In this document: piece by piece, positions 22,521 through 34,635 of the stretch
How the letters are laid out: every line of letters starts with the position of its first letter
Position numbering within the stretch: position 1 is the stretch's first letter
The notes under the pieces: generated by a model
Told to the model about the DNA's origin: nothing
Seen by the model: the letters and a program-made list of their open reading frames with translations, nothing else
Database searches by the model: none
Origin: Cryptomeria japonica
Lineage: Eukaryota; Streptophyta; Pinopsida; Cupressales; Cupressaceae
NCBI RefSeq assembly: GCF_030272615.1
Contig: NC_081405.1
Location: forward strand, 647,844,920 to 647,908,919
Reading direction: 5' to 3'
Length of the DNA stretch: 64,000 bases
Position numbers and translations under genes: made by a program

Positions 22521-23937
22521 CACTTTGTGCTTCTGAACCACTTTAGGCATGAGAAAAGGGTGTCTCTTCCTTATTAACTTTTAGGTCCCTATCATGCTCA
22601 TTGAACAAGCACAGTAAGAACCCCTCTTCTCATATGCTACATTATGGTCTTAGTTTGCTCATTTATGAGCATTGTAAGATTTTGGTGATTCAGGAAAACA
22701 AAAGGTTGTTGGTATCCCCAGGCAAAGGTAAGAGGAAAAGTGAGGATTCTGGGCCAAGCAAGGATGAGCAGAAACATAGTAAAAAGGCTAAAAAAGGCTC
22801 TACGGAGAAAAATGTGGAGGACATGGATATGATCCATAAACATAAGGATGTGGAGGTTGATCCTGAGTATACATGAAAAGAAGTAAGTGATATGGAGACT
22901 GATGATACTGATAGGGTGGAGAGCTGGAAAGATGAGGAAGTGGGGGAAGAGGAAGGAGGAGAAGAGGAAGATTCCGATCAGAAAAACTTGGTCAAGGAAA
23001 CATCTAGAATGGAAAGTGGTAAGGAGAAGGAAAAATAGGAAGAGGATGAGGGCAATAAGGAGGAACCTACCCACAGTGCGAGCCCTGGTGATCTTAACAA
23101 CCAACCCATGGAGGAGCCAGATAACTAGAAAAAATAGGAGGACAAGGAAATGGAAACAGAGTCGAACAAGGATAAGGAGGATATGAGCATGGAAAAGGAT
23201 AGAGCTGGTGATGAGATGAATACTGGTATGCTTATCCTGGATAAGCTTAAGAACTAGTTTGATGCTCGTCTGGGTTTCGATAGATGGGTTTATGAAAGAA
23301 TTAATAAAATGGAAAAAAAATCTAAACATTAGGAAGAGAAAGGACAAAAAGGTGAAAGAAACCTGGAGCAATGGAAAAAGGAAACGGATGAAAAGGTGGA
23401 GAAGATAGAAGTTCAGATCAACAAGCTGGAGGAAGGGAAGGCTGCCATGAAGAACTTCTAGATTCTGATTCTGGAGATCCTCAACTCTACGACCAAGAAC
23501 ATGGAGGAAATAGCCAAACATCTTGATGGTCCCAACCCTACCAAGTTTATTGTGGACCTTCATGCTGAAGAGGCTGCTACTGAGGCTAGGAATCTAGATA
23601 GTGCTCCTAGAGGTGTGCCTAAAAGGACCAAGGCGAGCTTGAAAAATGCTGCCTCGGCTTCATCAAAGGAAATCCCCATCCATAGGGATAATATCAAATA
23701 AATGCAAGGGATTAGCGAGAAAGTGGATAATGCCCTTAAAAACATAATGTAATTTGTATTTTTTCTATTTTTGCTGGTTATTGTTGGTAGTGTTGGACTT
23801 TTGTGCTGGCTTTTGCCCAGCACTTTGGTGGTTTTTTTGTTGGCTATCCCATTTAGTTTCTTAATGATTTTATCTTTTATGGTTCCTTTGTAAAGGGTTT
23901 CGGGGTCCCTTCAAAACTTGGTTTTCCTGTAATAAAA
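22521..23937 (+). mobile_element. ORF1-only LINE-type insertion (1.4 kb)
   Basis: Bounded by a perfect 19-bp direct repeat and ending in an A-rich tail (AATAAAAAAC). The 3' part (23800-23930) has AAAGGGTTTCGGGGTCCCTTCA, a phrase I associate with plant L1 3' ends. The only coding content is one charged reading frame (22601-23701). No endonuclease or RT domain is present between the duplications. It is therefore either a half-LINE that kept ORF1 and the 3' end, or a deletion derivative moved in trans. Confidence 0.75.
22601..23701 (+). pseudogene. Charged, coiled-coil, ORF1p-like reading frame
   Basis: The frame starts among MNKHSKNPSS at 22601 and stays readable to IHRDNIK at 23701. It is very rich in Lys and Glu, with a basic segment (KRKSEDSGPSKDEQKHSKKAKK), acidic runs, and a heptad-like stretch near the end (DEKVEKIEVQINKLEEGKAAMKN). 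TGA or TAG stops at about 22875, 23037, 23127, 23255 and 23329 are all simple base changes. LINE ORF1 proteins are RNA-binding, often with a coiled coil followed by a basic part. That comparison rests on composition and position, not on a recognised domain. A minus-strand frame over the same bases (22637-23563) is Leu/Phe-rich only because it mirrors these codons. Confidence 0.55.
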
Positions 23938-23956
23938 AACAAGGTATGCTCAAAGT
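23938..23956. repeat. 19-bp target-site duplication, right copy
   Basis: AACAAGGTATGCTCAAAGT, matching 22502-22520 base for base. Confidence 0.9.
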
Positions 23957-24697
23957 ATACATTTTTTAAAAAAAATTGGTATGAAAAGCGAAATTAGGAT
24001 TTTTTTGTGTAAAAGATAGTTTTTATTTGAATTTTTATTATTTCTTTGATTTATTTACTTCAATTAGTTATAGCCATGGATGATGATCAAAACCCTACCC
24101 CACCAAATCCATTTGCACTACCAAACCTATCATGCCCAAACTTTTGGGCACGAGCGGGATAATTTTTTTTTAAAATTCCAACTTAATAACATTAAAATGC
24201 TAATAATGAAATGCACTAACATGTTTTGTCTTAACTATGTTTAGAGTTAACTTTATCTACTATCTCAAGTAAGTAAAAATAATATAAAATTAAATGTTGA
24301 ATATTAAATTAATCTCCAATAGCCATTGATTGAAATTAGAACTAATTAAAATAGTCTTAGCATATAGTTTATAATTTTCTAAAATTCATTTAAATGAATA
24401 ATTAAAATGTGCTTAAATTAGATTGACTAAGGGTAAATTAAATTCATAAATGGATATTTTCTTATAACTTTAAATGTCTCCCCATAGCCAAAATAATCTT
24501 ACCCAGTTTATTATAAAGTTTCTACAGATTAGATTTCAATAGTATTTTAAATATAAACATATATATGTTTTTTTTTTTTTTTAAATATCCTTAGGTTTGT
24601 CAACCATATATCCACCATATGTTTATTAAAATAGATATAATTATCAACACTTAAAATAAATATTCATTCTAGAGTCTCTTTTTTTTTTTCTATTCAT

Positions 24698-24698
<1 letters not shown>
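23957..24698. other. AT-rich spacer
   Basis: Strongly AT-rich with short homopolymer runs. A short palindrome, CCCAAACTTTTGGG, sits at about 24136. No gene recognised. Confidence 0.5.
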
Positions 24699-24781
<83 letters not shown>

Positions 24782-24782
24782 A
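24699..24782. repeat. (CT)n-(AT)n compound microsatellite
   Basis: About 33 CT units (24699-24764) run straight into about nine AT units. Confidence 0.97.
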
Positions 24783-25031
24783 TATAATAAACCTCACATC
24801 TTTATAAAATAACCCATGCAAACCCTAACTACGAATATCTTTTATTATAAAATACCCTATCTTTTATAAGTTTTAGCATTATTTTGTGCTACCCTAGCCC
24901 TACCCGGGTCTAGGGTTTTATTATTTTATTGTTCCTTTGTTTATGCAGGGGCCGAAGGTATTCATAGTGGAGCGGCGGCCATGTATTATGGTGGGGGTTT
25001 TGGGGAAGCGGTGGTGCGATGCCAGGCGACT

Positions 25032-25142
25032 CCCACTGTGTCCCCACATAGTGGTGGCGTGTAGTGCCAGCCCATTGTGTGACCACACAATGGTGGAGTG
25101 GGGCACCAGCCCACTATGTGTCCACACAGTGGGATTCAACCC
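25032..25142. repeat. 39-bp tandem repeat, each unit with an inverted repeat
   Basis: Units at 25032-25070, 25071-25109 and 25110-25142 (partial). Each holds a hairpin-forming core. In unit 2 it is CATTGTGTG-AC-CACACAATG, a perfect 9-bp stem with a 2-base loop. Units 1 and 3 have near-perfect versions. GC-rich island in AT-rich surroundings. Confidence 0.88.
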
Positions 25143-25207
25143 ACCCCTCAAAACCCTATTTTTTTTTTTTAAATAGTTTTAATATTACTATTTTTTGTTT
25201 ATTTAAA

Positions 25208-25209
<2 letters not shown>

Positions 25210-25296
<87 letters not shown>
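25210..25296. repeat. (TA)n microsatellite
   Basis: About 43 uninterrupted TA units. Confidence 0.97.
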
Positions 25297-25297
<1 letters not shown>

Positions 25298-27961
25298 CAT
25301 TATTGAATCTAGGGCAATTTCTTTTTATGCAAATATTTTTATTCTGAACATATAAAACAGATTAGATATTTTCTTCAAATTTAATCAATGCATTTATTTC
25401 TTTTTATTAAAATCCTAGTTGCAAAAGAAATGGTAGATAGATTTTCTGCTATAGATTTACTTTCTGCAAAATAAAGTAAATAATAGAATGAAACAAATTT
25501 AACACAACAACTATTTAAATCTAGAAATTTAAAATAAATCTTTACAGATGACTATAATAAACTTCAGATTTTTATTTTCAGCAAGTTAATAAAATGATAG
25601 ATTTAAATAAATTCCAACAACAACTTTATTTATCTAGAATCCTTTAAATTTAACCTTGCAGTTAGGAATTAAACTGAAACATCTGTATTCAAAGTCACAT
25701 GCATGCAATCATTAAATTAATTCTTTATTTTCCTAATTTATTTCATAAGCATAAAGGGATGGAATAAATTTCTTGCTTTTCAAAATATTATATACTCAAC
25801 AAATATCAATTTCAAAACTTTAGGAACTAAATCCAGAATTATTCACTTCATTGTTGTAGTATCTAAAATATTACATTTCTTTAAAGTACATTTAAAAGAC
25901 ACTATCGTCATTTAACAAATTGGTCTCTCATTATTAATAAATGAAGACTTTAAACAAAATAATAAATATATTTCCAAATAGTTTTCTGCCACAATAACTC
26001 CATCAAATCTCCCCTTGTCCTAATTCTTTCCTTCCAACAACCTACAAATAATCAAAGGATATGACCATGGGGTGCTCACCTCCCAGCCTAGGCTAACTAG
26101 TAGCCACCCCCGAGCTAGGAGAACCAAGCCCTAAACAGGATTATACACATGCAAACATAGTAAACAAGGGAAAACAATCACAAACACATTCCCAACCCAA
26201 GGCTACACTGCACCACACATTGTGATGTCTTTTCAAGGGTGGTAGTGGACCAAGTACCCTTAGGAGACTGCTAGTATGGTAAAACATATAGCCACCTCAT
26301 GGAAAACAAAATACATCATAAGTATAACAACCCCGCGTTCTTATGCCCCCCAAGGCATTCATACCTTATTTCCCTCCTTATGACCCCCAAATGCATAAAC
26401 AAGCCATGCAGCAAGGGTCACATAAAATCCCTTGTGATCACTCTCATAACGAGAGCCTCTCACTAGAGGGATGTCACTTCTACCACCCACAAGACCATCC
26501 TCTCTCCCACGAGTAGGAGGCCTTGATTACTCCCAAAGCACATAAAATGCATACAAAAAGTAAAACATAGAACACAATAATTTTCCAAGGAAAAACATGC
26601 AAGAAACTAGCCTTTTTACACAAGCAAATCCTTTCAACACAATATGCAATATAAAACAATACAAGGAGAAAATATGATCAACCTTCAATTGCCCAAAGGT
26701 TTGCTAGATTGGTTGAAGATGAGCAGGCCAATTCCACAATCCTTGATTCTCTACACCTAGTCAAATTCCTAATTCAAATCTATCTTTTTTTTTTCTTTCA
26801 AAATTTCTTGTCTCCAAAAATGGAGAGTGGGTGATTACCCACAAAATCTCTCATTCTTGCTAAAGAAGACCCTCGTGAGAGTTTTCACAAGCTACTAAAA
26901 CTAAAAAGAAAAGGTAGGAGAGAATGGGAAAGGGATCCCACATCCAAAAGGAAGGTTTACAACTTAGATGATCCTTCTAATTTCAATTTTCGCACATCCT
27001 AGAAAAGTCACTTCTTAGGGCATCTAAATGGTCACATGAGAGTTGGTACATGCCTAAAATTACTCCTAATCCTTAGGTATACCTTATGGGCTTTAGGAAA
27101 CCCTATTAAACTACCCCTAGGAGTTCATTTAACCCTTTTTAAACCCATCTGAAGTTAATTTTCAGGTCAAACTTAAGTTGAGCACCCCAAAGATTCTCTT
27201 CCCAAGGCAATTTATGGAATCAGATTAAATTAATTGAAAAAGCTATGGTTAAAAAACTCCCTCCAAGAGACAATTTAAAAACCAACACATAAATCAATCA
27301 CGTGTCAAGTGACACAATAAAAATACTACTACAAAATTACACTTGAAATTTTTTCTCTTGTTGGATTTACACAAATCAACAAAATTCAATTTAACATTCA
27401 TGCAACAATCACTTTCACGAATAAAATACGATACAAACAGGGCGTTGTCTCTCCAAATAGACAAACCCTAGTTTTACGAACGTACATAGGTCTAGGTTTG
27501 GTTCTCCATAATATTTCTATGGTCACATGGATAATTTCCCTGCGCATCTCAATTACACATTAGTAATTTCAAATAACCTCATATAATATAAAACACATGA
27601 ATAAGAATACACATCAAACACTCTACATACAATATACACTTAAACAAATCAATACATCTTATATCTAAATAAATCCCCATAAGCAATTATCATAATTCTG
27701 ATAATTTTGATCCACACATAAAACATGCATCCTATTTCTATCATCATAGTAATGTCCTGCAAATCTAATAACAACATATATCATCTCAAATTCATCCTAT
27801 TCTAAAATCATGTAGAGTTCTATATCATAAAGCATATAAATTAAGCATCAACATATAGCAATGTTATCCAAATCATAGAATCACATAAAAATAAAGCATC
27901 TATAATAGTCTCAACATTAAAATCACTAAAATGCTAGACTGAGTCAGGGTAGGGCCTCACA
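25297..27961 (-). repeat. Chromovirus 3' LTR (right edge clear, left edge not determined)
   Basis: On the minus strand the LTR begins TGTGAGGCCCTACCCTGAC at 27961, immediately after a polypurine tract (CTAAAGGGGGAGGG, 27962-27975). The interval to the left has no coding sequence and includes a C-rich island (26060-26540). I could not place the other end of the LTR, so part of this span may be unrelated AT-rich DNA. Confidence 0.5.
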
Positions 27962-27984
27962 CCCTCCCCCTTTAGGCATGAAAT

Positions 27985-28160
27985 TCCTCCTGGAGTTCAT
28001 CAAAAAGATGGGGGTACTCTAATCTCATGCGTACTGCATCCTCCCATGAAGTCGTAACCTCATTATAGAAATCCCACTAGACCCTAACCTGGTCCAGCTC
28101 TCGACATCGAAGGGCCAGCATCCGGCATGCCAAAATGTGAATGGGCTCCAAAGCTAGCTA
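27985..28160 (-). pseudogene. Chromodomain-like tail of the chromovirus integrase
   Basis: Minus-strand reading after the integrase gives LEPIHILACRM, then WDFYNEVTTSWEDAVRMRLEYPHLF, with stops. The order W...W-E-D...YPHLF fits the degenerate chromodomain of plant Tekay/Del-type chromoviruses, which steers integration to marked chromatin. It ends just before the polypurine tract. Confidence 0.65.
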
Positions 28161-30494
28161 CCTGTTTGACTCCACTTGTAAGGCATCCCAATCTAATATA
28201 TGAGACTCATCATAGATATACTTCCGTAAAACTGATACATGAAACACATCGTGGAGGTGTGACAGGCTAGGTGGCAATGTTAAACGGTAGGCAACTAGTC
28301 CTATCCTCTCAAGGATCTCAAATGGTCCTACAAAGCGAGGTGCGAGCTTAGAACCCTTTCCGTAATGGATTGGACTCTTATGTGGTTGCATTCTCAAGAA
28401 AACTTTGTCTCCAACCAAATAGCTATGATCTATCCTCTTTGCATCAGCATATTTCTTATGTCTATCTTGTGCCTCTCTAAGACACTACCTAATCAAATCC
28501 ACCTGCTGTTCCATATCCTGAACTATCTCAGGACCAATAGCAACTATGTCCTCTATGCAATCCCAACTTAACGGTGTCCTACAAGGCCTGCCATATAATG
28601 TCTGATAGGGTGGCATCCCCAAAGAAGTGTGATGCCCATTTTTATAGGCAAATTCCACTAAGGGAAGGTACTCTTCCCATCTGGTTTGATGATCCATGAC
28701 ATAAATGCAAAGCATATCCTCTAACACCTAGTTAACCCTCTTTGTCTGACCATCTATTTCTGGATGATAAGTTGTATTGAAGTTGAGCTTAGTACCCATA
28801 GTTGTCTGTAATGCCTTCCAAAGGGAAGAAGTGAAGAGGGAATCCCTATCAGAAATAATCTTTCATGGAATGCCATGAAGTTTGACAATGTCTCGTAAGA
28901 ACACTTATGCCGCTGCTGGTGCTATGAAGGTAATCTGTACTAGTGAAAAGTGGGCCACTCTAGTCAACTTGTCAACTATCACCAAGATAGCCTCATGGTG
29001 ACGAGATGACATAGGAAGACCAATGATGAAATCCATGTATATAGTATCCCACTTCCACTCTCGTACAACATGAGACCATAGCAACCCACCTGGATGGTGA
29101 TGCTCCACCTTTACTCTCTCACACTCAAGGCATCGGGCTACTAACTCAGCAATGAGCTACCGTATTCTTGGCTAATGATATAACCATCTCAAGTCAGCAT
29201 GCAACTTCTTAACTCTGGGATGTGCTGCATAAGGAGCTCTATGAGCCTTCGTGACAATGAACTCTTGCAATCCCCTGAGAGAAGGTACATAGGTGCACCC
29301 TCTTTGGCCTAATAGTCCATCGGACTCCAAAGAATAATCCACATATTTCCCTTCTAGAGTATCCTGAGATCGTATCACCTAACAAACCTCTACATACCAT
29401 CCATCCTCTGGCAACTACTGCAGTATATGGTCTCTCAAATCTATGCCCATAGATATGGTGTATACCTCGTGACATCTCCTACTCAAATCATTAGCAACTA
29501 CGTTTTCTTTCCCTTTGATGTAGTGAACATCAAAATCATACTCACACAAGAACTCAATCCATCTCCTCTGTCGTGCATTAAGGTTTAGCTGAGTGAATAT
29601 GTACTAAAGACTCTAATGGTCTTAATGAAGCTCAAAATGATGACCCAAAGGGAAGTGTTTCCACCTCACAAGTGCATGCACTACTACTACAAGCTCAAGG
29701 TCATGGGTAGGGTAGTTAAGCTCATGAGTCTTAAGTTTCCTAGACTCAAAAGCTATAGCCCTACCATCTTGCATAAGGACTACTCCTAAACCCTCTAGGG
29801 AAGCATCTGTGCAAACCATGAAGTCAGCTAAGGGATCTGGTACTACAAGGATAGGTGTGATAGTAAGTGCCTTTTTGAGTTCCTGAAAGGCCCTCTCGTA
29901 CTTCTCTATCCACTCAAATTTCTTCCCTTTATGCTGAAGAGAAGTAATAGGATGAGTGACTCTGGAGAATCCCTTAACAAAGCATCGATAATAACCTGCT
30001 AAGCCCATGAGGCTCCTGACCTCTGTCACACTGGTTGGCACTAGCCAATCCATAATAGCTCTGATCTTGGATGGGTCTACTGAGATCCCATCACTGAAAA
30101 TAATGTGCCCAAGGTACTTGACCTCTGATTGAAAGAAAGAACACTTTGACAAACTGCCAAACAACTGATTGTCCCTCAAACACTGTAAAACTTGTCTAAG
30201 GTGCTCCTCATACTCTTTCTTATCCTAAGAATATATCAATATATCATCAAGGAACACAATCACAAAGTGGTCCAGAAATGTACGAAATACCCCATTCATG
30301 AGGCTTATGAAAATAGCTGGAGCATTAGTAAGACCGAATGGAACCACGGTGAACTCATAGTGGCCATATCTAGTGTGAAATGTGGTCTTGTGGATATTGC
30401 TTTCCACTATCCTCAACTGATGGTATCCTAACTTCGGATCAATTTTGGAAAATACTTTGGCACCCTGAAGTTGGTTGAATAAATTATCACACAT
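28158..30494 (-). pseudogene. pol: Ty3/gypsy chromovirus pol relic (RT, RNase H, integrase)
   Basis: Minus strand, right to left. RT starts abruptly at [21 protein letters not shown] and has the catalytic box FLDDILIYS (30494-30225). The rest of RT and an RNase H follow, with [20 protein letters not shown] and [11 protein letters not shown] (30179-29622). The integrase H2C2 region has AHRAPYAAHPRVKKLHADLRWLYH (29378-29172), and the core has MDFIIGLP and VIVDKLTRVAHF (29108-28905). HTSLGMPPYQTLYGR and the GPFEILERIG...FHVSVLRKY segment close it (28727-28158). Many stops. Protease, gag and the 5' LTR are absent. RT breaks at 30494. Confidence 0.93.
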
Positions 30495-30522
30495 CTAGAC
30501 TGAGTCAGGGTAGGGCCTCACA
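30495..30522 (-). repeat. 28-bp LTR-end fragment fused to the broken RT
   Basis: Identical over 28 bp to the LTR end at 27934-27961 (CTAGACTGAGTCAGGG...CCTCACA). It abuts the first codons of the RT relic. Sequence just right of it (ACCCTCCTCATTAAATCC) resembles the polypurine side of the same family, so two copies seem to be joined here. Confidence 0.8.
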
Positions 30523-31744
30523 AAACCCTCCTCATTAAATCCTCCTTCAATTCAAGGATTCATAAATGCAAAATTAAATGAGTCAAAAAATATTTCCCAA
30601 ATCTACCTTAGGTAGCCTCGTTTGTCTCCTTTGATAAAATCCTTAGATGCCTTTATTTTATATGTGGAAACCCTCACATCCCAACATGGTGCATTTTATA
30701 CAATGGTGAGATGCCATGAGGGAACAATATGATGACGGCTTATCATATGACCAAGTTTGGAAATTTCTAAAGACAAATTAGTTTCAATTTTGAAGAATCC
30801 TAGAAGAAGACAACTTGTTGATGTGTGGAAGCCCAAATATTTAATTAAATGGTGCCAACATTAGGGTATAAAATATAATTTTTGGGCTTGTTGGTAGATG
30901 GTCTTTGATAAACCATCCAACAAAAATCTTGATGTCACCTTATATTTTCTTAGAAAACTACATATTGATTTTATCTTGGGTAAGAAAGTCAATTATTTTG
31001 ACATGAGAAGTTTCCAAGGTGTGGGTGGAGGATTACCTCAAGATAGGCCTAGGGCAATTCAAGTGGTAGAAGGTCCATATATTTTCCCTCCAATTCCTCT
31101 CCCACCTTTTGTATGGCATCCAGGCATTGTTGCCAATGCAACTTCACAAAGCATCATGACTATACACTATTTGAGTTGCCATTTGATCATCCAGTGCTTT
31201 CAATTTTCTTAGTTATATGACCTTGATATGATAGGTGGATCAATTGATGGTGGTTTACCCTCATCATTTCTACATATTTGTGTGCCACATACTTGCACTA
31301 TGTGAAAGTACACAGGTTTGGGCCCATTTGGGAATTAAACTAAGCCTTCAATGGACACAACCAAGTATAAGGTCCATCACATGTCACATGTAAGAGATGA
31401 GATGATAGGGGTGAGACATTAGGTAATATAGTTGAAATACTGGTTAGACCTAACTTGTAATTCTATAGTACATTACATTATATTAAAAATTAATATTTAT
31501 ATGAGATATTTGTACTAGCATGTATATTTATGTAGGATTTAATAGTTGATCTTTGAGAAGGATTTGAAATAGGTCCATCAAGGCACCATATCGACCATTT
31601 CATTTATCCTAGAGAGTTACATGGTAGAGCTTTTTGCACATACATGTTTACAAATTTTATATTGTATATGCATATTTTATTTAAATTGTCATTACATAAA
31701 CTATATTTTAATTTATATATGTAGATCTCAATTTACTCTTGTAG
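30523..31744 (+). other. Region with a possible unassigned coding block (30898-31212)
   Basis: An open frame at 30898-31212 contains GGGLPQDRPRAIQVVEG and a Pro-rich IFPPIPLPPFVWHPG. It might be a further exon of the exon-like series at 31745-32500, but I cannot place splice sites. No known domain recognised. Confidence 0.3.
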
Positions 31745-32500
31745 GAAACTCCTAATGTGGGTGAGGTGCCATGGTTTTTAGCCTCATACACCACAACTAC
31801 TGACCAAGGAAAGGTAATTGAATGCAATTCTTGTTGAATTATTAGTTTCAAGAGCTTACATATAATTTATATAACTTTTTGTAGCATTCAATTTAGATGT
31901 TAAATTTCTATTTGTATTAAATGCTTATATGTACATAGATTGGTTTTCTCATATTCTTGTCATTTTTTATACAACCACCAAGTGGTTTTACATCAATGTT
32001 GAATTCTCATAACATAGTTGACTTCACAATGCAAGAAGTATGTATTTATTTATATATTTTTGATATGTTTAGATAGAACTAGATCTAGATATATGTTTAG
32101 TTTAAGTTTCATTATTAGTTAGATTATATGCTAATTTGTTTCAATTTTATTTTGTTCATGTTAGTCATTTACTTGAGTTAACGTTGTCATGGAGCATTTG
32201 CCAATAGTATATTCTAGGACTCCTGATATTCATATTAGGGGAGCACCATATGTGGATCATCTTTCAAGGAAAATACCAATAGATGAGGTAATCAAAATTA
32301 AATTTCAAAGAAAAATAAATCAACGTACATTTTGATTTTAATATTAATTTAGTCCAATTATAAATTATCTAGTATGTATAATGAATCTAATTTGTGGTTT
32401 GTAATTTTTATTGTGTAGTCATCTCCAAAGGGAGAAACTTCTTTGAAGAGGCTCCATTTGGATGATCCACTAGTATTTTAGGAATTTTTAGAGATGTATA
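31745..32500 (+). pseudogene. Exon-like series of unknown family
   Basis: Four blocks each preceded by AG, three of them followed by GT. The blocks are 31745-31813 (69 nt), 31939-32037 (99 nt), 32165-32287 (123 nt) and 32419 to about 32500. The three complete blocks are multiples of three and all four read in phase 0. The translations look protein-like: VGEVPWFLASYTTTTD, IQPPSGFTSMLNSHNIVDF, SRTPDIHIRGAPYVDHLS, and SPKGETSLKRLHLDDP. Blocks 3 and 4 each hold one stop (TGA near 32174, TAG near 32480) that a single C-to-T change would explain. Spacers are AT-rich, as expected of plant introns. Family unknown. It could be a decayed gene or a gene fragment carried by a DNA transposon. Confidence 0.45.
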
Positions 32501-33488
32501 GCATCACTTTGGACTATATGACATATGTTACATGTTATATTTAGATTTATATGACACGTGCCACATTTTGTATTTGGATCTATATGGAATATCCCACATT
32601 TTTTATAACTTTTATTCATTATTTAACATAGCTTTTATTGAGTTGATTTTTCTATATGTACAAACACAATTATTATACATTTTGATATAAAAAAGTTGAT
32701 ATTCAATCTAATATGTTCCTCGTGTGCAAGTATTCCTACTTTTAAACTTATTTTTTGAATGTATAATCAGTTTATAATGTTTTAGTTATGAATAATAGCA
32801 TGCTATAAAAGATTAATGATATTGTTCTTCAATACAACTTATGAATTACAATTGGTAATCCATCCATACATTCTAAGTTTTAAATATGATTGCCTTGGGA
32901 AGCTTCAACAAATTTTGTGACTATATTTCTAACATTATGAATCACAACATGGCTGCTTACTCATGATGGATAACAAGTAATCAAAATTAGATTTAATTTC
33001 ATGTTTGAATTCTTTTACACTTTCTATGTTTTCATGATGTTATCAAATAAATTACTTAGTATGCCTATGATTAAATAGATTAGTTTCTTTGCATATAATT
33101 ACCTAACTATTGTATATGCATCCCATACTATCTTTTTTCTAAATAAGCTATTCATTCTCTTACTCCCTATAAGATTCTCCTTTGCTAGGTCAAAAGAATT
33201 CCCTCACAATCCTTGAAGAACATATGTGTGTGATAAGATATAAAAAAGATGATTTTACTTTTACACTAGGTGCCATCATGTAGCTAAGTGATACCTCATC
33301 GAATAGGAATATAATACTTGGAAATTATGAACCCATAGCATCATGGAATTGTTCCATGCATAGAAAAAGATAAACCAAAATAATATATTGAGAATATGCA
33401 TGGAGAGTGCACAAAAAGTTACAAAATAGTGATTCATAGAGAGTACACAAAAAGTTGTAAAAAGTTGGAAAAAGTGTCATGGACACGA
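32501..33488. other. AT-rich spacer
   Basis: AT-rich, with a duplicated phrase around GACACGTGCCACATTTTG and TGGAATATCCCACATTTT (32550-32600). No gene recognised. Confidence 0.5.
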
Positions 33489-34635
33489 TGTTACTACTTA
33501 TCAAATTGCCATTAGTTTCATATCCAAAGTCATACTATGTATTCTAGTTGGTTAGTATTATCGAATCATGAAGTCGGTACACACAGAGAAGTCGGTATGA
33601 ACAATCTAGTTGATTACAAAAGAAAGCAGTCATAGAATGCAATATTCACCGAGTTGTTTATCGAGTAATGTTTCATGGCTACCGAGCAGTAAAGTTAACT
33701 CACCGAGTTGATATTCACCGAGTGAAACATTTTACCAAATACATTGAACCTGGACATGCACATGAAAACGTGTTACAAGATCGAGGCACATCTAACTATT
33801 TTTGCATTGGAAATTGCATTAGGAGTTTGTGTAGGTTAGTTATTCATTCAAAGAATCTTTTGTAAGATCGAAGCAATGAATTAGATCACCACTGTAAGAG
33901 ATCTATTTATACAACATGATTCTAGGGTTAGAAAAAGATATAAACAAGAGATGTGAGATATGTGTGTGTATGCATGAAGGAAGACTATTACAGAGACACA
34001 GAGAGGTCACCGAGAAGGTTATCAGTGAACAGTCGAAGAACAAAGTAAACAAAAGGTTTTACTGAGTTTCATTATGGGTTACCGAGGTATGCTACAAGCT
34101 AGGTAATCTTATTCTGAGCACATAGAATCTGCTATAACATTTCAGATGTAAAGTTGCAGATATTTGTACTGATTCTATTGTAATATTTGAAGTTGTAAGA
34201 GAAACCTTTAACAGGGTAAAAGACTCTAACCAAGTCTATAAATTGTAAATCCTTTAACCAGGTGTAGCATTTATATAGTGTTGTAAAATCCTTTAGTAAG
34301 GTAGATCTAACTGATCTTGATACTCCTAACAGGTTAAGCTATCAGAAATAGCTAAATGTAGCTCTAACCAGACATTCTTTATTATTGCAGTAGTGAAGTT
34401 GTGGGTGCCATCCCCACCGCAGTTTTTCTCTCTAACCAAGAGTTTCTACATGACCAAAATATATGTGTTATGGAGTGAATCATATATGATTGTTATCTGT
34501 TCATTTTAGCTTTATTTTATGTTACTGCACTATTCTGTTTATGCATAACAGTAAGGTTATTATTGAAGAAAAGTTTTGGAGTACTAATTCACCCCTCCGC
34601 TCTCAGTACATTAGCTTTCCATATTGGGCCTAGCA
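33489..34635 (+). repeat. Solo LTR of the copy B family
   Basis: 1147 bp, TGTTACTACTTATC...GGGCCTAGCA. It aligns in reverse orientation with the LTRs at 43518-44646 and 63075-64000. Flanks CACGA (33484-33488) and CATGA (34636-34640) form a 5-bp target duplication with one transition. No internal sequence remains, as after recombination between two LTRs. A TATTTATA box candidate is near 33904. Confidence 0.92.

Noticed and set aside
22637-23563. 308-residue minus-strand frame rich in Leu and Phe, membrane-protein-like
   Set aside because: It mirrors the Lys/Glu-rich plus-strand frame of the LINE insertion. The plus strand has the A-rich tail and L1-type 3' end.
25032-25142. CRISPR-like array
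   Set aside because: Units are adjacent with no unique spacers, and the context is a plant nuclear genome.
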